A DNA stretch of 64,000 bases from Lineus longissimus (lineage: Eukaryota > Nemertea > Pilidiophora > Heteronemertea > Lineidae), in NCBI RefSeq assembly GCF_910592395.1, contig NC_088311.1:8436501-8500500 (forward strand). Direction: 5' to 3'. Shown one piece after another: positions 50,449 through 58,742 of this stretch; positions within the stretch are counted from its first letter, which is position 1; every line of letters starts with the position of its first letter. Under the pieces are notes generated by a model. The model made no database searches and had not been told where the DNA came from. It saw nothing but the letters and a program-made list of their open reading frames with translations. A program made the translations under genes and the position numbers.

Positions 50449-50580
50449 CTTACCGGACTGGCGTAAGTAATTCCGTCGGGACCGGGATTTAATCTCATTG
50501 TGTTCGCCCTAACTCTCATAATCAATCATGAGTATAGAGTTCGAAAAGAAAATGTCATCATCTTCTCATCTCCGAATGAT
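50449..50580. repeat. Duplicated segment, copy 2
   Basis: Partner of 50207-50328 in the same orientation, with several small indels. The shared ACTCTCATAATCA block is perfectly kept while flanks have diverged. Confidence 0.75.
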
Positions 50581-51613
50581 ACAATGTATGCGACATCCAA
50601 ATTGACGGGGAAGATGGCAATGTTCCTAAAACGGTAGGCAGAAGGTTCCGGGGAAAGAAGCACCAACAAAGTTTATCAAGAATAACTCTGGAGAACCAGT
50701 GACCTGATCTGGACAACTGGATAATACAGAGCCTCCTCGTAACAAAATTCTCGTTAGGATGAACGGACACCTCTCCCCTTATTGCATGCTTTTTGAAGCC
50801 ATTGAATTGAATGAATATGACATAGCGTGATGTGTCACAGACCGTTGGGAAGCCCAGATGAGCTCTAACGAACACCTCGCACCTCCCATCCAACATCAGT
50901 GCTCACCTGCGCGGCCATCAGACGAATGGTATATTCAAAGCTGACGGGTCGAAAATACTATACTGAGTGCTCGGTCTCGGCCATACCTAGGAAACTTTAT
51001 TTGACACGTCAGCTTTAATACTAAATGGGTTCATATTGATCTGTGTCTGGACCGCAATGAATATAAGAAATGACATTGACTACTCGCATGATTTTCCATG
51101 CTTTACCTCAAATGTTGACTTCAGGCTAACTCAGCCATGCCGGCCTTTCTTCAGTTTATCATTCCTTAACTTCTGGTCTGGGAATACCTTAATTAGAAAG
51201 CTGGTAATAACCATGAGGCACCTGCATACCCGAGTGATGAGGAGATAGACGTGATGATGTCTGACTCATCCTGAGATCACTAAACTCCTTTCATGTTCTT
51301 CACTACCGCATCGTGTTCTTCAGAGATTAAAGGAAACAGTTAATAAAAATACTGTCCTCCTGATTAAAATTGGAGATGAAATCTTAAAGGCACGGCCGGA
51401 GGGAACCAGATAATGTTTCAGGAAAACTAGAAGCCAGCCGAAAGCGGAAACAGTAGGCTTTTTGTATGTATACGAGTATGGTTTCATATTTGGAACTCGC
51501 ACTGTCCAATTCTCCAATGGATTTTACATTGTTTGATGATGGAACATCAAACAAACGAAACCAGTACCCCGATCGGAGGCTGGATCCCAATAATGCACTT
51601 TCTCTTTCATCAG
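50581..51613. other. Non-coding stretch, nothing recognised
   Basis: No supported feature; several overlapping short open frames without context. Confidence 0.4.
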
Positions 51614-51654
51614 CTCTTGCAAATATATACAAATGTACTGCATTTGCCCATCAG
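51614..51654 (+). CDS. Candidate 41-bp exon
   Basis: Bracketed by an excellent acceptor (CACTTTCTCTTTCATCAG) and the donor CATCAG|GTACGG. All three frames are open. The one ending in phase 0 (LANIYKCTAFAHQ) would continue in frame into the candidate exon at 51828 across a 173-bp intron. It could instead be part of a longer open frame from 51466. No family recognised. Confidence 0.2.
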
Positions 51655-51827
51655 GTACGGTTGCTGAATGTCACTACACTAGCCCTATATTTCAGCAGAA
51701 GTTTAAGCATGTATGGATACAATTCAAGGGGGTCGTCAGCAAAGCGAGCTTTTTTGCCAAACACCTGCCGATTCCGCAATTGTCTGGGATCCTATTTCAT
51801 TTTTTCAATCTTTTTGCCTATCCATAG

Positions 51828-51988
51828 CAATGTTTCGAGATTGGACTGGGCATCTTTAAAGATATCCACCACGAAATTGCCTACAACTTAGAACGTTTCG
51901 TGACATCGTTCCCAAACTGCACAGAGCAACTTCCCAATATGTGTGTGATGTTGTGGTCAGTATTGGGTCAACATGATCAATCATTATC
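51828..51988 (+). CDS. Candidate exon with very strong 3' splice signal
   Basis: Preceded by a long polypyrimidine tract ending GCCTATCCATAG. The frame begins QCFEIGLGIFKDIHHEIAY, continues NLERFVTSFPNCTEQ and LPNMCVMLWSVLGQH, and reaches the donor-like TATC|GTATGT. It then stays open to a stop at 52082. The Cys-containing, amphipathic first 50 residues look like protein. The frame has 84 codons, so chance alone is not excluded. It may join the exon at 51614-51654 upstream. Family not recognised. Confidence 0.27.
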
Positions 51989-53935
51989 GTATGTCAGTTC
52001 CCTTCCATTCCTTTCTTCCAATATTGGACCGCGCGTCTCAGCCAGCGTTCGATGTTTCTCAGCCAACAGGCCACGCGATTAATAATTGCTTGGTTGCTGG
52101 TGATGGTGTTGAAAAGCGTCAAATTTGAACATGTTCACCGTCAGATTTTTGTGACCACGGAATGAAGTTGTCTTCTTCGTAACAACAGTGTTGATAAAAC
52201 TGGCCATAAAGAGTAGATAATTATGATGACATTTGTGTCCAATGCAAATACCAGCTACAGGCACTGGTGCCAGTCAAGACAGTGTCACCATGATTACATG
52301 TTCATTGATGACATTATTTTTTTTCTCCATTGGTTACAAATCATGCCAAATCCCGCGAACCGCAGAATTAGATTATTCGACGCCAGTGCTATCAACCCTC
52401 GTCAGCCGTCACAAACAAACAAGGTCTAACCCTGAAAGAAATGAACGAGCCTGCCTCCATTTCTGCATGGGTAAACACATTGTCAGGGGTGGGGCTGGGA
52501 CACCATTCAAGTGCACGTGGCAGCTCTCCGGGTTCGCTGGGAATGTCATCCATTCGCTCATGGGAAAAGAGCCAAATGTGGACAAAGCAGGGTTGTCGAT
52601 TTCAGAGCAACTTGGTGTCGCGGACATAGACGGTACAGCCAGTGCAATATCCAAATGCTCATCACAAGCAATTCCGAGTGCTCGGCTTCTGCCTTATTCG
52701 GGAAAGTATATTTGATCCATCAGCTTGAAAAAATTTCGGTTCTCGGAAGGCAGCTGGCGACAAATTTCATATTGCATCATGTAGAGGCCTCACTCCCAAC
52801 AACCCCCCGGTAATCTCGAAAGTCTTTGCTGACAAGTCCCCCAACGAGGCTAAAGGAAATAGACAGACCTCTGAGAAATGAATAGACATGCATCAGCTCA
52901 GTCTCCTTCAAATACAAAGCAACAACACCTGTCTTCTGAAAAAAGGGGCTTCGTCTTCCTAGGCATGCTGCAGTTTTACACCTTCACGCAGTGGTGGCGA
53001 GCTAGCCAGACCCTAATCAGCCAACGCCGAATCCATGACAACCCCAGCAAGAATCTTTTGATCCGGTCGAGTCTATCTATCATCTAATAGCTGCATGCAT
53101 CAAGACTTATTGCATTTCTTGCACGCCTCGAAGGAGATGAAATTAATGATTATCGTGGCGAAGTTGAGATTGGTTTGACGTTGATGGTTGATGAAGTCCG
53201 AAGCAGTTATGCGACACTCGGTAAAGCGGGAATTTGAACGCGAATTGGCAATGAAATTCACTTCCCCAACCAAACCAGGAATGGTGATCGGTTTCTACGT
53301 GTCGTCTCTAGTGGTTCTGAATGATAATCTTTACCATAGCAGCTACATTTACAGTTGGTAAATTCAGGATTTGTTAAATCCTCCAAAATGATTTTTTCGT
53401 TGATTAAGAGTTGACCATAAACAGCACAGAAGTTCATTTGCCCATGCACTGATATATATGTAAATGGTGTTGGTTATCGTCTTTGGTGTGGTATCGTATT
53501 TGGGCTGTTGTAGATGGTGATGTCGGGATTTGGTGAGGTCACCTTGATGGTGACAAGAGGTCCATATTCCCCGGAACGAAGACGTTCGCACGTTCGTCGT
53601 CGTCACTGGTTGTTGTCTCTGGAGGTTGACAAGAATAGATCCGTATATTTCATCCATGGCCTTTCCATTCATTGGTTACATAGGTCTATGTCTAGCTTAC
53701 GATGCTTAAAATAGAGCTGAAGCCACTAAAGAACTAAAGAGATTCCAAAGCAACTGGTCGATAAATTGAAGTTCCGTGAAGTTTCCAAACACACTAAGCC
53801 CTCTTGACACTCAACGCTTTATTGAACCCTCCTTCGAACTTGATGCGCTTCGGTCTCAAAGCTCTTTTCACCAGTCGTTCATACCCGAAGGCTCCGAGTT
53901 GCAAATCAAAGCCTTTGACACCTGACTGTTTCTAG
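51989..53935. other. Stretch with many overlapping open frames, none supported
   Basis: From 52233 to 52813 frames of 60-160 codons are open together in three + frames and on the minus strand, so the lack of stops is compositional. The peptide RAEATKELKRFQSNWS at about 53715-53764 (+) looks protein-like but is closed by a stop soon after. No reliable feature. Confidence 0.35.
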
Positions 53936-54044
53936 CCGTACTTCTAATGAGAGGCAGAAGCAAGATGCTGGGAAGCTTGAGGTGCGGAGTGATCGTCTGC
54001 TTGAAGCATTTTGGGAATGGCTGTACGAACTGAGTCAGTTTTAA
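53936..54044 (+). CDS. Candidate terminal exon, charged C-terminus
   Basis: After an acceptor ending CTGACTGTTTCTAG, the phase-1 frame reads RTSNERQKQDAGKLEVRSDR and then LLEAFWEWLYELSQF before TAA. It is 36 residues, strongly charged then amphipathic, and looks like a helical C-terminus. The same strand carries the exon candidates at 51.6-52.0 kb and at 54162. On the opposite strand a 66-codon frame ends near an AATAAA at about 53824, an alternative reading of the same DNA. Family not recognised; it could also be a fragment of a decayed mobile element. Confidence 0.27.
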
Positions 54045-54161
54045 ATGGCGAATTAGTAAGATCATTGTTGCTATTTCTCATCTTCAGCGTTTTCTATGCG
54101 CAATGTTAGTTTTTGTTGTTGTTTTTGTTCACGATATCTTAACAATGTTTCCATTCAATAG

Positions 54162-54266
54162 GAAGCTGGACTGACCACGACTTTTGATGTTCCACAACAA
54201 TTCCAAGTCGCCACCTTTATGGCAGCAACCGATCACCAGCGCCAGGAATTCGGCATGTCCCGTTAA
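54162..54266 (+). CDS. Candidate alternative terminal exon
   Basis: Follows an acceptor (TGTTTCCATTCAATAG) and reads 34 codons to TAA: EAGLTTTFDVPQQFQV, then ATFMAATDHQRQEFGMSR. An AATAAA lies 55 bases past the stop (54321-54326), which fits a short 3' UTR. It is just to the left of the drop in CpG density. Its relation to the exon candidate at 53936-54044 is unclear: both end in a stop, so they would be alternative ends. Confidence 0.22.
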   Translation, partial: EAGLTTTFDVPQQFQVATFMAATDHQRQEFGMSR

Positions 54267-54320
54267 AGGGACTTTACGATTCGTCGGAACCGTGTGTGCC
54301 TTTTACTGTATATGATCTAC

Positions 54321-54326
54321 AATAAA
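54321..54326 (+). terminator. Possible polyadenylation signal
   Basis: AATAAA 55 bp after the stop of the candidate exon at 54162-54266. No strong GU-rich element follows, so support is modest. Confidence 0.2.
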
Positions 54327-55881
54327 TCTAAGGCATTGATACGAAAAGCCATTACTTTGAGGGGTTTTTCGAAGCAATTATGGAGGTTGGGATAATGGAT
54401 TTAGCAGTTTAAAAAAATATAGAACGCTTTTTCGCCTCGGCTCATCTGTCGACACATTAGTATTGTACAGGTAGGCTGTTATTTCCGTGGTTAGCTGAGC
54501 TAAAAGTAACTTACCAGCATCCAATCATTTAACCATTGGGTTATTTTGATATGTCAACAAATGGGCGATGTACGCAACTGTGGCACACATTTCCCATTCG
54601 TTTTTTTCATATCTGGTTTCCTTTGGATGGAAGCGATACCCAGTGTTTTAATCTCATGTCTACCTGGAAAGATGGAAGGGGGTATCAAATGTGCTTGTTC
54701 CCCTTTAACATGTTTGATAATGAAAAGTTCCTGCCTTGCTTGTCATAGTATAAAAACAGTAAAGTCATACACCTTTAAAAATGTTGAAATACGTAGGTTG
54801 ATAGGCTAATACATGTATGCCAATAAATTGTTTGTCATCATATATGACATGTCTAAAAAATACCAACCTATTAACGACACTGTCAAACTTTGGGAAATAT
54901 TTTTATGAAGTATTTTGATGATTTCGTTCTGACAGAAAGAGTTGAATATGCATACACTTTACTTCTGTTTAGATTTGGAACATCGCTGGATGGTTGAAAA
55001 CTGCTTTGCATGAACATGCCAAACAAACTACCAGGTAGATTGATTTCACAGCAGTTTAACCTTAATTTACTCTACATTATCAGTGATGTTTGTACATTCA
55101 TCTTCTTTCAAGTTTCGTGAAATAGACGGCTACTTTCAATTCGAACTTAATGAATTTTCATCCTAACAAGAGTGATAGCAGCCAATCATTTGCACACAGA
55201 GAAGTACCATCATCTTTGGTCCACCAAGATTGGAAATGGGGCTATAATCTGATAAAGTTAGAGCGAATACCTGAAGTTCCTTCACCAAACTATTCTAATT
55301 ATGCAGAAAGCCTCTCTAATGCATCCTAGATGTTTTAGGATGATTTTAATCTTAAGAGTTTATTTGCTGCACAGCGAAAGCCTACTTTTAGCCCAAGTAT
55401 TTCAATTATTTTAATGACAATAGGAGAAAGCCTATGTGAGGTATCCTAATACATTCCAATCACCGATCGTCGGCAGGAGCCAACGGTCAGGCCGGTTAGC
55501 CCAAGGAGAAACATGAATTTTAAAGTGTTTTCTTCGCTTTCTGTTCCCCAGGAAATCAATTCATCAGCTGGAGAGAGCATTGTGGATCATTTAATCCACA
55601 GATTATTTGTATATATATTAATATCTAAAAATACCAATTCTTAAAAGAAATGTGTACAAAGACAACTTTACGTAATAGGAGTGTATTGCTCAGTACATTT
55701 ATTTTTGTACCATACAGCTATAAGTCAGTTTGTCCTGATGATTTTATGGCTTTTATAGGGGGGACTTGTTTTATACTCTATTGAAAAGAGCAATTTTACA
55801 CCAAAGTAATTGTGAAATGAGCTTTTTTTCTCGTCTCATTATTTCTTGTAGTTTTATGTAAAATATATCGCACATCTTCAG
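54327..55881. other. CpG-poor stretch, probably intronic or intergenic
   Basis: CpG density falls at the start of this stretch. A strong acceptor (TCGCTTTCTGTTCCCCAG) at 55534-55551 is followed by two open frames of about 30 codons but no good donor. I could not fit it into a model. Confidence 0.4.
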
Positions 55882-55916
55882 AAATTGCTCACCTTTGATC
55901 TGGACAGGGAAACCAG
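55882..55916 (+). CDS. Candidate 35-bp exon of the 55.9-57.6 kb gene model
   Basis: Acceptor CGCACATCTTCAG and donor AACCAG|GTAAAA bracket 35 bases. The phase-1 frame reads NCSPLIWTGKP and leaves one base, matching the entry phase of the exon at 56583. Minus-strand sequence at the same place also shows a good donor (AAAG|GTGAGC at about 55892), so the strand is not settled. Short length keeps confidence low. CpG-richer DNA lies just to the right (55.91-56.10 kb). Confidence 0.18.
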
Positions 55917-56313
55917 GTAAAAAAGCCGACTCCGCTCGCTCCGATGAGACCATGATCCCGGACCATGATGCTTCGAACAGGCAAGCGCACACACATCAGA
56001 TGATGTCACATGTAAAGCACTCCTCGCATTGTCCGCGATGATTGGGGTCACAGAAATCGTCATGTGCGCATGACACAACAGCAGGAGCCTCATAGTAATG
56101 TCAATAGTTAGCATCCATCATCATCCAAATAAAAGCATGTTTATGCTCACCTTTCACATTTAGTTAATTTAGTATCATATTTGTTAATCGAGATCAAGAG
56201 CCCTGGAGGCACATGCGGGTCTTTTTTTCGCAGAAGGTAGGCTGTGATTACATTGTAGCTCTGCATCATTTCATTGTTAATTGCAATGCTGTCATTTTCC
56301 ATATCCTTTTCAG

Positions 56314-56514
56314 GCTTGGGGTGTGATGATCTGTGATGACTGTAGTCATGCAATTGACACTTTGTTCAGATCTGTTCAGATCGTGCAGGGTCAAAAATTC
56401 AGCTGTTTTGACACTTCGTTTGTAGATATCAAACCCCTGATATCTATCAACATGAACATGATTTATGCATGGATGTATAGCACGTGTATGTTGCTATGCA
56501 TCCGTGATGTATAA
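56314..56514 (+). CDS. Possible exon start with uncertain end
   Basis: A strong acceptor (TTTTCCATATCCTTTTCAG) opens one frame only, AWGVMICDDCSHAIDTLF, with two cysteines spaced C-x-x-C. It remains open to a stop at about 56514 and no good donor was found. On the opposite strand the same DNA reads an equally plausible peptide (NVITAYLLRKKDPHVPPG) that ends at a good minus donor at 56151. Only one of these can be real. Confidence 0.15.
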   Translation, partial: AWGVMICDDCSHAIDTLFRSVQIVQGQKFSCFDTSFVDIKPLISINMNMIYAWMYSTCMLLCIRDV

Positions 56515-56582
56515 ATAAAGTGGTACCTCTCCATTGCGTTGTTATTACTCCCACTGATATAATATCACTTTATACATTACAG

Positions 56583-56697
56583 CTCCTTCCAAAGGATATC
56601 GATATACATGTAAGATACCCATATCAGGGAATATTAAGGAAGTCACACAAGACGAGTTGGCAACTGTCCCAAGGGAATTACTGGGATATGCTTTGGG
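56583..56697 (+). CDS. Best candidate exon in the window, unknown protein
   Basis: The left edge is ACTTTATACATTACAG and the right edge TTTGGG|GTAAGT, a near-perfect 5' splice site. With one base carried in, the frame is open for the full 115 bp. It reads PSKGYRYTCKIPISGNIKEV and then TQDELATVPRELLGYAL, leaving two bases. Composition and codons look like a conserved globular protein, far better than the other open frame of the same segment. Entry phase matches a donor at 55916, and exit phase matches an acceptor at 57183. I do not recognise the domain. It lies in the CpG-depleted domain expected of a methylated transcription unit. Confidence 0.42.
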
Positions 56698-56737
56698 GTA
56701 AGTAATGCTTTATTTGTCCATTACACCTCCTAGATCT

Positions 56738-56819
56738 TAGACTCCCTGGGCAGCCCATTGCATCATCCTAATTTGGTCTCCTTATGGGTGAGGAATGAGG
56801 CCAGTCCACTGCATCCGGA
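56738..56819. repeat. Diverged repeat, copy 2 (family C)
   Basis: Partner of 41214-41259 with about 30 extra bases in the middle. It lies in the presumed intron between 56697 and 57184. Confidence 0.5.
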
Positions 56820-56887
56820 GTGTACTAGATCTTGACAGTAGTTACCTTAAAGGTCCAACCCTCATTTGTCCAGTCCTATACACATGA

Positions 56888-57049
56888 TACAGTGGAACCT
56901 CCCTTAGCGGACACCTCTATTAAGGCCACTACTTTTGGTCCCAAGTTGGTTGTTTTCATTCATTTTTACCTCTCTAATCAGGACACCTCTCTATTAAGGA
57001 CAGCCCTTGTCAGTCCCGAGGGTGTCCTTAATAGAGAAGTTCTACTGTA
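56888..57049. mobile_element. Tigger/pogo-like MITE, TA target duplication
   Basis: A 158-bp element (56890-57047) that begins CAGTGGAACCTCCCTTAGCG and ends with the near complement GAGAAGTTCTACTG. It is flanked by TA on both sides (56888-56889 and 57048-57049). The CAGTRGAACCTC terminus and TA duplication are typical of Tc1/mariner-related pogo/Tigger elements. Inner repeats CTCTATTAAGGAC and GTCCTTAATAGAG extend the inverted arms. No transposase frame, so non-autonomous. It lies in the presumed last intron of the 55.9-57.6 kb model. Confidence 0.88.
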
Positions 57050-57183
57050 TATAGTGTGTTGGGGACTTGAATGGACTCTTGGTGGCAAGTTGCCCCGATG
57101 TAGTTTTGCCAAGAAGGCTTTGCCTCCATCATCAGGATACCTCCTGTGTCTAATAGGGGAGTGCGAGATATATACTGCTTCAG

Positions 57184-57265
57184 GGAAAGGAGAACACTAC
57201 ATGCATGCAAAGCATGTTTCAGTGACACCATGGGGATGGCAGCCCCTGCTGTTCCTGGTGTATAG
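57184..57265 (+). CDS. Candidate last coding segment
   Basis: After an acceptor ending ATACTGCTTCAG, the frame that accepts two carried bases reads GERRTLHACKACFSDTMGMA and then APAVPGV before TAG. It contains a C-x-x-C pair. The phase agrees with the exon at 56583-56697, giving a join at a glycine codon. About 350 bp of 3' sequence then leads to AATAAA at 57612. A C-terminus of this kind is plausible but the short length means chance cannot be excluded. Confidence 0.25.
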
Positions 57266-57635
57266 GGGGCAAGGGGCAGCAAGTACCACTGCAAGCATTC
57301 TCCAACATTACAGGGTATCCCGAAACTCCATATAAAATCAAGGTTGGTATAAATGTCTGTGCATAGTCAACCCAACAACCTGTGTGCAACCAATTGGTTA
57401 CCCGGTAGCTGACTCTAGATTCTGCTGAGGCAACAGCACAGGGGGTAAGGGTTGACTTCAGCAGGTCAGAAGGTATTTTTATCAGTCGAAAAGCAATGAA
57501 ATGGCCAAACAGTTCAGGTATCATGTTTATAACAATGAATACTGATGCGTGGCACTGAAGATGCTGCATGCACCATGTCATAATACTTTTGTTGCAAGTA
57601 ACTGACGGACAAATAAAGTATGCCTTTTTATAGTG
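57266..57635 (+). other. Presumed 3' UTR of the + strand model
   Basis: Very CpG-poor sequence between the stop and the polyadenylation signal. No repeat recognised. Confidence 0.25.
57612..57617 (+). terminator. Polyadenylation signal with GU-rich downstream element
   Basis: AATAAA followed about 20 bp later by a T-rich and then TGTGTGGG-type tract (57624-57650), the usual arrangement of a cleavage site. Fits the end of the + strand model starting at 55882. Confidence 0.4.
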
Positions 57636-58736
57636 TGTGGGCTGGGGAGTCGCATGTTTTGAATGCCATTTTAAAAACTGTTCTCATTAAAAATACCTTC
57701 TCAGGTGTCCTTTTTTGGATGACAGGACCATCCATGTTGTGGGCATTGGGGAAGTTAGGGGCTGGCAAATGAGTCGGAGTCGAGAAATAGAAGCAAAATC
57801 CACAACTTGATGAGAAAAGCAGCAGTGTACCTTCTTTAACTGTCATTACAACATGAAAGTGTACCTCATAATCTTGTCAATTTTGTCATTTTGCAAGATA
57901 ACATTTGTAAGTTAGTAAAATTTTTAACAGTTTTATTTCAATTTGAACAACCTTTTCTAAATTTTAGTGAGAGGCCCAACCAAAAACAAGGTGTGAAAAT
58001 ACTGAAATGTATGAAAGAATCCACCCTCCACCCAAAATATACTAGAACGCATGAATAATTGCAAGGGAATAAAAACAATACTTTAAAACACTTGTCGGGA
58101 GCCATTTCAACCTTAGGTGTGGAGGCAGCACTAGTCTCGTAATGAAATATCGCACCATTGCTTGAGAGTTAAATGTATCACAAACAATGCACTGTACATC
58201 GCCAAGGGAAACTGCCACACCATGAAAGGATGGAAATTAGATCCAAACTTGTGTTCATATAAGCATTTAAAGGAGGCAACTGCTGTGACAAAAATTTGAA
58301 AGAGGTTACTGCTTCCGGAAACGAATACTAGACATGCTATAAATTACCAACTGGACAGAGGAATATAATTTTTTAAACTGTGGAGCGGAGCTTGCCCAGC
58401 AAGCTGGTCAGGAGGCATCCAGGCACCCAGTAATTTGTTTCATTTCCTCATAATAAGCAGTAAGGTATAGGAGTGGAGCGCTGGGGGGTCAGGACAACCT
58501 TGAAGATTTTAGAGGAGATTTGAAACTTGTAAAATTCGCTTCACTTTCGAGAGTCACTTACTTTGTTGGAGGAGTATTTCAGATTTTGCTGACCAGGGTA
58601 ACTCGTGGGGTTTACATCCTCAAGGATTCGGACATCAATTTTTTAATTCCTCTGCCATTAGGCAATGAAAGGATGAACAAACGTAAAGAAAATGAACAAC
58701 ATAATGAAGCAGATTAATTATACATTCTCAATACAA
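57636..58736. other. Gap between two convergent transcripts
   Basis: CpG-poor. A + strand frame at 58520-58717 (from TTGAAACTTG to GCAGATTAA) gives a protein-like peptide (SRVTYFVGGVFQILLTRVTR, then KENEQHNEAD), preceded by a weak acceptor at about 58511. I mention it but do not call it, since a second frame is equally good over part of it. Confidence 0.35.
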
Positions 58737-58742
58737 TTTATT
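58737..58742 (-). terminator. Minus-strand polyadenylation signal
   Basis: AATAAA on the minus strand, followed 30-60 bases later by a T- and GT-rich tract (TGTTGTTCATTTTC). It marks a likely 3' end near 58.72 kb for a transcript entering from the right. Confidence 0.35.

Noticed and set aside
52233-52813. Overlapping frames of up to 160 codons in several phases
   Set aside because: Openness in three + frames and on the minus strand at once shows a compositional shortage of stops, not coding selection.
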